Positions 14,093-20,118 of a stretch of DNA of 21,853 bases are shown piece by piece. The notes beneath the pieces are model-generated. The model was not told where the DNA came from, searched no databases, and was given only the letters and a program-made list of their open reading frames with translations. Location of the stretch: the IMG/VR virus record IMGVR_UViG_3300021347_000603, positions 1 through 21,853 of that record; one strand, given 5' to 3'. This DNA is from a virus. Each line of letters opens with the position of its first letter. Positions within the stretch are counted from its first letter, which is position 1. Both the position numbers and the translations under genes were made by a program.

Positions 14093-15655
14093 ATGAGCAA
14101 CTTTAATACAAGCGGAACGGGCGAATTAGTCAAACCTGCTTATAAGAAAACAGCATTTAAAAATCAAACAGAGATTGATGACTTTGTAAAATGTTGTGAT
14201 CCTGAAACTGGTTATCTATACTTTATGGATAACTTCTTTTATATTCAGCATCCAACGCAAGGTTCAATTCAATATCATCCTTATGAATACCAAGAACGTT
14301 TAATCGACACTTATCATAATTATAGATATTCAATTGCTCTTATGCCTAGACAGTCAGGTAAGTCTACATCAGCCGCAGGCTATTTGCTTTGGTATGCTAT
14401 GTTTGTACCTGATGCTACTATTCTAATTGCCGCACATAAGTACACAGGTTCACAAGAGATTATGCAACGTATCAGATATGCATATGAAAACTGCCCTACA
14501 CATATCAAAGCAGGTGTTGTTACATACAACAAAGGATCGTTAGACTTTGAGAATGGCTCTCGTATTGTGTCAGCAACGACTACAGAGAATACGGGTCGTG
14601 GTATGTCGATCACACTCTTGTATCTGGATGAGTTTGCATTCGTAAGACCTACAATTGCCGAACAGTTTTGGACTTCTATTACGCCAACACTAGCAACAGG
14701 TGGTAAAGCAATCATTACATCTACGCCGAACTCTGATGAAGATCAGTTTGCATTGATTTGGAAACAAGCAAATAAAAATATAGATGCTAACGGAGAAGAA
14801 ACAGAACTAGGTGTTAATGGATTCAAACCTTTTAGATCATACTGGCATGAACAGCCCGGTCGTGATGATAAATGGGCAGAAGAAATCAAAGCACAGTTAG
14901 GAGACGACAGATTTGCACGTGAAATCGGTTGTGAATTCTTAATTGCAGATGAAACATTAATCAATCCTAATACGTTAATCATGTTAGAATCAGTAGAACC
15001 TACAGATAGAATGGGTCAAGTCAGATGGTTTCAAAAACCCAAGAAAGGTATGGTATACTGTGTAGGACTAGATCCATCATTGGGTACAGGCGGAGATCCA
15101 GCCGCAATACAAATTTTTGAAGCAAACACTACTACACAAGTTGGTGAATGGAAAGACAACAAAACAGATATTCCTAGACAAATTAAGTTATTAGGACAAA
15201 TTACACAATACATAGCAGAAGAAACAGGCGAACCAAACAACATATACTACTCACTAGAAAACAATTCTATCGGAGAAGCCGCTCTAATCTCACTAGCAGA
15301 ATACGGTGAAGCAAATATTCAAGGTATTTTCTTAAGTGAAAAAGGTAAAAAACGTAGAGGATACAACACAACACAGAAAGTAAAACTAGCCGCATGTGCT
15401 AAGTTTAAAACACTGATGGAAAGCAAGAAAATGAATGTAAGAAGCAAAGCATTAATTAGTGAGTTAAAAACATTCGTTGCATCTGGTGGTAGTTATCAAG
15501 CAAAGATTGGTGATAACGATGACTTAGTGATGGCTACATTGCTTGTAGTACGCATATTACAAGACATTACAGACTTTCACAGTGACTTAACTGAACATAT
15601 GCGAGACCATGATGAGATGGTTGCTCCATTGCCGTTCTTTGCTGTGATTAACTAA
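14093..15655 (+). CDS. Terminase large subunit (T4 gp17-like)
   Basis: The ATP-driven DNA-packaging motor with a C-terminal headful nuclease, docking at the portal of the empty prohead. The N-terminal ATPase has a Walker A-type PRQSGKS at residues 85-91 and Walker B LLYLDE ending at D179-E180. The coupling region TSTPNSDEDQF follows. The RNase H-like nuclease domain starts with GLDPSLGTGGD (acidic D327) and contains the later acidic cluster DNDDL at 474-478. At 520 aa it is somewhat shorter than T4 gp17 (610 aa) and probably complete. The small terminase and gp18-20 genes that usually lie nearby in T4-like phages are not in the window. Its late promoter predicts a leaderless mRNA. Confidence 0.93.
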   Translation: MSNFNTSGTGELVKPAYKKTAFKNQTEIDDFVKCCDPETGYLYFMDNFFYIQHPTQGSIQYHPYEYQERLIDTYHNYRYSIALMPRQSGKSTSAAGYLLWYAMFVPDATILIAAHKYTGSQEIMQRIRYAYENCPTHIKAGVVTYNKGSLDFENGSRIVSATTTENTGRGMSITLLYLDEFAFVRPTIAEQFWTSITPTLATGGKAIITSTPNSDEDQFALIWKQANKNIDANGEETELGVNGFKPFRSYWHEQPGRDDKWAEEIKAQLGDDRFAREIGCEFLIADETLINPNTLIMLESVEPTDRMGQVRWFQKPKKGMVYCVGLDPSLGTGGDPAAIQIFEANTTTQVGEWKDNKTDIPRQIKLLGQITQYIAEETGEPNNIYYSLENNSIGEAALISLAEYGEANIQGIFLSEKGKKRRGYNTTQKVKLAACAKFKTLMESKKMNVRSKALISELKTFVASGGSYQAKIGDNDDLVMATLLVVRILQDITDFHSDLTEHMRDHDEMVAPLPFFAVIN

Positions 15656-15661
15656 AAGAGA

Positions 15662-15667
15662 TAAATA
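15662..15667 (+). promoter_or_regulatory. Late promoter box with start predicted on the ATG
   Basis: GATAAATAATAGTATG: the TAAATA core ends five bases before the ATG at 15673, so the T4-type +1 again falls exactly on the A of the ATG. The only purine-rich stretch upstream (AAAAGAG) lies before the promoter box and would not be in the transcript. Confidence 0.7.
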
Positions 15668-15672
15668 ATAGT

Positions 15673-18192
15673 ATGGCAATTGATCAGGAATCCTTCAATA
15701 AACGACTCTACGATATCTTAAAAACTCGTGGATACAAACCATCGCCTAAAGACTCAAAAAACGAAAGAACTAATCCAGAAACAGCAGATGTTTTTGAGTT
15801 TCAATTTATTAAAGACGGTGAAAACTACGGTAAAGCATGGGCAACTATTGATAAAACATCATCATTAAACCTATACTATGATGATAATCAAGCAGGCAGT
15901 CCTCCAGGACAAACAAAAGGCATGGATTATGATGATTCTTGGTCTGGATTACTAAAACATTTAAAGCAATGGGCATTATCTAAACAACTAAACTTTGGCT
16001 TACATGACAGTGATCGTTTAGGTGACGATATGCGTCAGAGGGATTATTATAAAATGAAAGAAAAGATGACAGAAGGTTATCATGCTGTTAATAAGATGAC
16101 ATCATATAACGATAACATACCTAACGTAAAAGTTGTAATTCAACATGACAGACAAATCGGTGAAGGAGAGCAACGTTGGAGAAACGTACACAAGATTTTT
16201 GTTGAAAATACTGAAGGCGAACGTTTTGCAGTCCCAACTAGAATGCCAGGCATTGCACGTGTATATGGTAGACACGTAGCAGAAGGTGGAACTCCATATG
16301 ATGAAAGAGGCAAGCACATTACTCAGTTAGTAGAAGAATATACTAAGATGGCTGGATTTATTCGTGCTACACGCAGAGGAGAATTTAATGAATCTGTCGC
16401 CCAACTCATAGCAGAAGGTGTCAAACATCATAGATCAATAAAAGAAACACTGCAAAAGATGCAAAGCCATAGAGGATACAACCACTATTTTGAGTCCTGG
16501 ACTCCTGCTCTTATGGAAGACGATGCTGATCATACAAGCATTGCAGAAATGTTTTCACAAGAATCAATCGACCCAAGAATTGAAAGTGTTTTACCTATCT
16601 TAAACAAACTTAATAGTAATATCATTAACGAAATCGAAGAAGTTAATGAGTTAGATCAATGGGCAAAGTCTATTACTGAAATGGAACAGATAGACGAAGG
16701 AAAAAGAGACACACATTGTTCAGATAAGTGCTGTGGTGCAGACGTAAAAGCAGAGGACTGCACATGTTCACCAGACTGTCCACATTGCAACTGTAATGCA
16801 AAATTAAAAGAAGAAAGTGAAAAGCAAGGTGGAATGGGTACTGAAGATGATGATTTAAGAGATGAAGAATCTGGCAAGAACCATGATCCAAAGACAGGCA
16901 AAAGAATTAGACCTCATCCGTTCGATCCAGATGATGAACACTTAGAAGAAGGCAAACATAATAAGTTAGTTGTAGATGCATTAGAAATGAGTGAGAAAGA
17001 ATTTGCTGAGAAGCATCCTACTATGGCTCATAGATATGATGACATTCTAGCCGCATTTAGTGAAGAAGACTTAAAAGATAAAATAGAAAGTCCTAAGCAA
17101 CAAGAATTAGATTTAACAGAAAATGATGACTGGAGAAGTTTAATTCATGCAGACATAAAGCAAATACAACAAGCCGCTGGAAATGCTAAATCATATGAAG
17201 AAGTAATTAAGCAAAGAATTAGAGATCGTAAACTGCAAATTCCAAAAGAAGCAGACCCAGTAAAACGTAAACAGTTAGGCTCAGAAATTAGAGAGTACGA
17301 AAAGTTCAAAAATCAATATGATTTTAATAAAGCCAGTTCAGCAAAAAATGCAAAAGATGCCTCAAGAATTGAAGCAGATAGAATATTAAACAAGAAATCT
17401 GAACCATACACAAGACCAGCAGATAAAGTAACTATCGGTACTGCTCTAGCAGGACTATTAGGTGAAGAGTCAGTTATTGATGAAAAAGATTTTTCAGATA
17501 AAGAAATTAAAATGGCATATGGCATTTTAAATGATCCTAGATATAAAGGCGGTAACCAAACCGGGGCAATTAAAGCAATCGAAGGTATCAAAGCAGGATT
17601 GTCTGAGCATCCAGGAGTTAAAAGAGCAATCTACAAAACACAGAACGAGCCTGATAATTTAGAAGAAAACATTGAGATTGGCGAAAAAGGTTTTTATGTA
17701 AACGTTGAAAACGGACAAGAACGACCTTTAACATGGCCACAGTTTCAAAGCACATGGTATGACGAATTTAGAGATGATCCTGTATCACGCAACATTTCAA
17801 CAAATGAGTTATCTCAGAAGTATCAAGTATACTTAGATCAGTTAGAGGAAGAACCTTACCTCGATGAAACTAAAGCAGGTGGATTTGATTTTGCCGGAGA
17901 CTATAAAACAGGTCAAGCCGGACAATGGAAAAACACAGGCAAGACTAAAGGAAGACCTGCAAAAGTAGGTGACTTAGTTGGCGCTGAAAGCAAACATGCA
18001 CATGATGAAATGTCTGTTAGTCAAATGTCTGATGAAGATTTAGCAGATTACCTGAATGTAGATGTTAAAGATGTTAAAGCAGATAGAGATCACGCAGAAG
18101 AAGTTGCAAACGACAAATCACGTGATCATGCACCTGACAATATGTTAGAAGATATCCTACGTCTAAGTGGATATGAGAAGTATCAGAGTTAA
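15673..18192 (+). CDS. Large late phage protein with an eight-cysteine cluster
   Basis: An 839-aa hydrophilic, acidic protein with no membrane segment; I do not recognise a named family. Residues 1-115 look folded, and 130-250 contain a conserved-looking stretch (VIQHDRQIGEGEQRWRNV; GGTPYDERGKHIT). Residues 349-374 hold eight cysteines with two histidines nearby (CSDKCCGADVKAEDC, then CTCSPDCPHCNC), a likely zinc or other metal site. Long charged helical and acidic regions follow (550-590, 770-839). Several LxE tripeptides could be prohead-protease sites. The late promoter and the terminase neighbour suggest a virion or head-internal protein. A 16-aa peptide gene with the same number of cysteines follows after 10 bases. 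Translation probably starts without a leader. Confidence 0.75.
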   Translation: MAIDQESFNKRLYDILKTRGYKPSPKDSKNERTNPETADVFEFQFIKDGENYGKAWATIDKTSSLNLYYDDNQAGSPPGQTKGMDYDDSWSGLLKHLKQWALSKQLNFGLHDSDRLGDDMRQRDYYKMKEKMTEGYHAVNKMTSYNDNIPNVKVVIQHDRQIGEGEQRWRNVHKIFVENTEGERFAVPTRMPGIARVYGRHVAEGGTPYDERGKHITQLVEEYTKMAGFIRATRRGEFNESVAQLIAEGVKHHRSIKETLQKMQSHRGYNHYFESWTPALMEDDADHTSIAEMFSQESIDPRIESVLPILNKLNSNIINEIEEVNELDQWAKSITEMEQIDEGKRDTHCSDKCCGADVKAEDCTCSPDCPHCNCNAKLKEESEKQGGMGTEDDDLRDEESGKNHDPKTGKRIRPHPFDPDDEHLEEGKHNKLVVDALEMSEKEFAEKHPTMAHRYDDILAAFSEEDLKDKIESPKQQELDLTENDDWRSLIHADIKQIQQAAGNAKSYEEVIKQRIRDRKLQIPKEADPVKRKQLGSEIREYEKFKNQYDFNKASSAKNAKDASRIEADRILNKKSEPYTRPADKVTIGTALAGLLGEESVIDEKDFSDKEIKMAYGILNDPRYKGGNQTGAIKAIEGIKAGLSEHPGVKRAIYKTQNEPDNLEENIEIGEKGFYVNVENGQERPLTWPQFQSTWYDEFRDDPVSRNISTNELSQKYQVYLDQLEEEPYLDETKAGGFDFAGDYKTGQAGQWKNTGKTKGRPAKVGDLVGAESKHAHDEMSVSQMSDEDLADYLNVDVKDVKADRDHAEEVANDKSRDHAPDNMLEDILRLSGYEKYQS

Positions 18193-18202
18193 GGAGATTG
18201 CT

Positions 18203-18253
18203 ATGAATTCTAAATGTAAATGTTGTTCATGTTGTAACTGCACTTGTTGCTAA
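18203..18253 (+). CDS. Cysteine-rich 16-aa micropeptide (metallothionein-like)
   Basis: The complete product is MNSKCKCCSCCNCTCC: eight of sixteen residues are cysteine, in C-x-C and C-C pairs like those of metallothioneins. It contains no hydrophobic core, so it could only be ordered by metal. The ATG has a strong AAGGAG (18191-18196) six bases upstream, overlapping the stop of the preceding 839-aa gene. This placement is hard to explain unless the ORF is translated. The preceding protein also carries an eight-cysteine cluster. No known family of this size comes to mind. Metal binding is inference from composition; a translated regulatory leader sensing cysteine supply is the main alternative. 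Confidence 0.6.
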   Translation: MNSKCKCCSCCNCTCC

Positions 18254-18269
18254 GAGATAATGATAGAAA

Positions 18270-18413
18270 GTGGAACTAATTTTTGTATTAATTCTAATGA
18301 TGCTACCGATGATCTGTGGTGGTTTTACCTTTGTAGTAAGTCAACAAGCAGTAGAGGGTAAATTCAATGGCGGACAAGAAAAAGAAACAATCAAAAATTT
18401 ATCTAATACCTGA
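18270..18413 (+). CDS. Putative small membrane-anchored protein (47 aa, GTG start)
   Basis: Reading from GTG at 18270 gives a 47-aa product beginning MELIFVLILMMLPMICGGFT, a run of hydrophobic residues like a signal anchor. A hydrophilic tail (QQAVEGKFNGGQEKET) follows. A hydrophobic run of this quality is unlikely by chance in a short gap. The ribosome binding site is weak, and the frame overlaps the bL33 gene by 47 bases, which lowers confidence. C16 is not in a good lipobox context. A spanin-like or envelope role is possible but unsupported. Confidence 0.4.
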   Translation: MELIFVLILMMLPMICGGFTFVVSQQAVEGKFNGGQEKETIKNLSNT

Positions 18414-18570
18414 AGGTGAAACTAGAGATCATCATACATATCATTACACCGCTATTAAAACAAAAAATTTAACTGTAAGTAATACTAAGTTGAAACTTAA
18501 AAAATACAATCCGGTTAAAAGAAAACATGAGTGGTTTGTAGAAGCAAAACTGCCCCCTCATTCAAAATAA
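18367..18570 (+). CDS. Ribosomal protein bL33 homologue, phage-encoded
   Basis: A 67-aa basic protein that lines up with bacterial ribosomal protein bL33 (about 55 aa). Seen: KIYLIPEG at the start, HYTAIKTKN (bL33: HFYTTTKNK), LKLKKYNPVKRKH (bL33: LELKKFDPVVRQH) and the ending EAKL (bL33: EAKIK). It has no cysteine, so it is the non-zinc form. An extra basic leader and a short insert after residue 16 explain the greater length. bL33 sits on the large subunit near the E site. Marine phages are known to carry ribosomal proteins, chiefly bS21 and bL12, thought to join host ribosomes. The start has GAGGG (18354-18358) upstream. The gene lies between the micropeptide region and a capsid-targeted protein. 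Confidence 0.82.
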   Translation: MADKKKKQSKIYLIPEGETRDHHTYHYTAIKTKNLTVSNTKLKLKKYNPVKRKHEWFVEAKLPPHSK

Positions 18571-18579
18571 GGATTTGTT

Positions 18580-19269
18580 GTGAGATTTAAAGATTTCTTT
18601 ACTGAAGAAAATGATCTGGAGAAAAAGAAAACAGTTCCTCCAATGGACATCAAATCCAGAGATGTCGTGTCAAAAGATGATACTGAAGATGCCATCGCAA
18701 ATGTAGATACAAGTGAGATACAGGGCATGGATGATCGTATGGCACAACTTGCTCAGAATAAAGATTTAATCTATCAATACACAGATGATGAAATGACTGA
18801 TCTTGTTCCTGTTGATGACGAAGAAGAGGAAGAAGGTGTAGGTGTAACAATCGAAGAACCAAATACACTACCACAAGAAATTAGACAAGACTTAAGAACA
18901 CATGGTGATGTGACAGCAAGGTTTCATTCTGTAGAGAATCTACCCGGTTACTTAGATGATGCTATTCGTATGATGGGTCAAAAAGTTTTTGCATCTTTAA
19001 CAGCAACTCCGATTGATGAAATTAATGTTCTTGCTAATTTAGGAAATCAAGGACCAAACGAGCAACGAGAACTAAATGCTGTTGCTGGTATGGTTGATAC
19101 ATATGGGCAACGAAGAGGAGACTATGAAATGAGATTCGATAGAATCCTCCCCGGATATGAAGCAGATATTCGTGTTTATGAGTATAAAGATCAAATCTTC
19201 TGCTTAGTAAAAGACTTTGCAGGCTCTTACATTTATAGTTGGCCAGCAGAGAATAAAAAACTTAATTAA
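18580..19269 (+). CDS. Putative head-internal protein with capsid-targeting-like N-terminus
   Basis: A 229-aa protein starting at GTG with AGGA six bases upstream. It begins MRFKDFFTEEND, matching the T4 capsid-targeting pattern (MKTYQEFIAE) and the other candidate at 11454 (MRAREFLNED); prohead-protease cleavage after E9 is predicted. An acidic linker (VDDEEEEEG) lies near residues 85-93. The C-terminal 110 residues look folded (LPGYLDDAIRMMGQKVFASL; LPGYEADIRVYEYKDQIFCL), with no family I recognise. It follows bL33 after nine bases. It ends at the exact base before the convergent minus-strand gene, so there is no room for a terminator between them. Confidence 0.65.
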   Translation: MRFKDFFTEENDLEKKKTVPPMDIKSRDVVSKDDTEDAIANVDTSEIQGMDDRMAQLAQNKDLIYQYTDDEMTDLVPVDDEEEEEGVGVTIEEPNTLPQEIRQDLRTHGDVTARFHSVENLPGYLDDAIRMMGQKVFASLTATPIDEINVLANLGNQGPNEQRELNAVAGMVDTYGQRRGDYEMRFDRILPGYEADIRVYEYKDQIFCLVKDFAGSYIYSWPAENKKLN

Positions 19270-19701
19270 TTATTCTACATCATTCAAAGGATTTTCTAAG
19301 ATCGTTTGAATTCTTTCTTCTAAGTCTTTTCTCATCTCACGCATTTCTTTGTCTTGCTCTTTGAAACGTTCTTGCATCTCACGTTCCATCTCATAGACAT
19401 CATCACGTACTTCACGTTGAGTTTTAGCAGATTCACTATCAACTCTACGTGCTAAACGAGAGGCTTCTGTAATTTCACCTTGCAGATTTTCTTTAATAAC
19501 TTCTGTAAGTTCAGTCAATCTAATAATTTCTTGTTCGATTGTCTCTGGTTGTAATGCTTCTAGTTTTTCTTCTGCTTCAAGTAGTCTATTGTAGAGTTCA
19601 AAGCCTCCCCATAAACCACCAATTAATGTACCTAATAAGGGTAAAATGAATAGCAGTTTGCTACCACTCATCTTTATTCCTTCATACTCTACACTTGCCA
19701 T
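19270..19701 (-). CDS. Membrane-anchored coiled-coil protein
   Basis: A 143-aa protein with one transmembrane segment at about residues 15-35 (KLLFILPLLGTLIGGLW). A nearly continuous charged helix from about 38 to 135 follows (REMQERFKEQDKEMREMRKD), very likely a coiled coil. The AGGAG seven bases before the ATG at 19701 supports that start over a second Met at residue 11. The topology, a short N-terminus, one TM and a long coil, resembles inner-membrane spanins, but no outer-membrane partner was found. It is the last gene of the minus-strand run and meets the plus-strand gene stop to stop. Confidence 0.65.
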   Translation of the reverse strand: MASVEYEGIKMSGSKLLFILPLLGTLIGGLWGGFELYNRLLEAEEKLEALQPETIEQEIIRLTELTEVIKENLQGEITEASRLARRVDSESAKTQREVRDDVYEMEREMQERFKEQDKEMREMRKDLEERIQTILENPLNDVE

Positions 19702-19710
19702 ATTATACTC

Positions 19711-20118
19711 CTATTGTTTACTGCTAAATGCTTTTCCTGCTTCAGCAATACCAAATGATCCTAATGTGACAACAACAAAAGACGTATAGATAAAGTCTGA
19801 TATAACTAAATCAGTGCCGTCTAATCCTGTCACTAAGTCTACGATACCAAACGCAACCATCATAAAGAACGATGCAAATCCAATGATTGATTTCTCATTG
19901 ATTTTGTTGTCGTCCATAAATAGATGACTTAGTTTGAATTTTTCTTTTGGTTTCACTTCATGGGAAACTTTTCTTAAGTCCTGAGTTAATGCTTCCATCT
20001 CTCTGATTTTGTCATTAGCCTCGTCTAGTTTTAGAAGTAGATCAGTATATTTGTCTAAATCTAAGTTTTGAACGACTCCGTCGCCGCCCTCAATTTCGAT
20101 GTTTTCTTTGTCACTCAT
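19711..20118 (-). CDS. Two-TM membrane protein, holin-like
   Basis: A 135-aa protein with an acidic, coiled-coil-like N-terminal half (about 22-52), a basic stretch (KPKEKFK), and two hydrophobic segments at about 77-97 and 105-125, ending in a short polar tail. Size and topology resemble phage holins or antiholins, yet a separate 3-TM holin is encoded at 10414, so this could be a second lysis regulator or an unrelated membrane protein. Its ATG overlaps the stop of the upstream acidic gene in TAATG with AGGAG before it, so the two are co-translated. Confidence 0.6.
   Translation of the reverse strand: MSDKENIEIEGGDGVVQNLDLDKYTDLLLKLDEANDKIREMEALTQDLRKVSHEVKPKEKFKLSHLFMDDNKINEKSIIGFASFFMMVAFGIVDLVTGLDGTDLVISDFIYTSFVVVTLGSFGIAEAGKAFSSKQ

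Noticed and set aside
16656-16901. Minus-strand ORFs across the cysteine cluster region
   Set aside because: Shadow frames of the 839-aa gene without start signals; the cysteines make sense only on the plus strand.
18260-18361. A 33-codon ORF from an ATG at 18260 in the gap before bL33
   Set aside because: The product has no recognisable features and only a weak ribosome binding sequence; the overlapping GTG frame at 18270 gives a clear hydrophobic run and fits a real small gene better.
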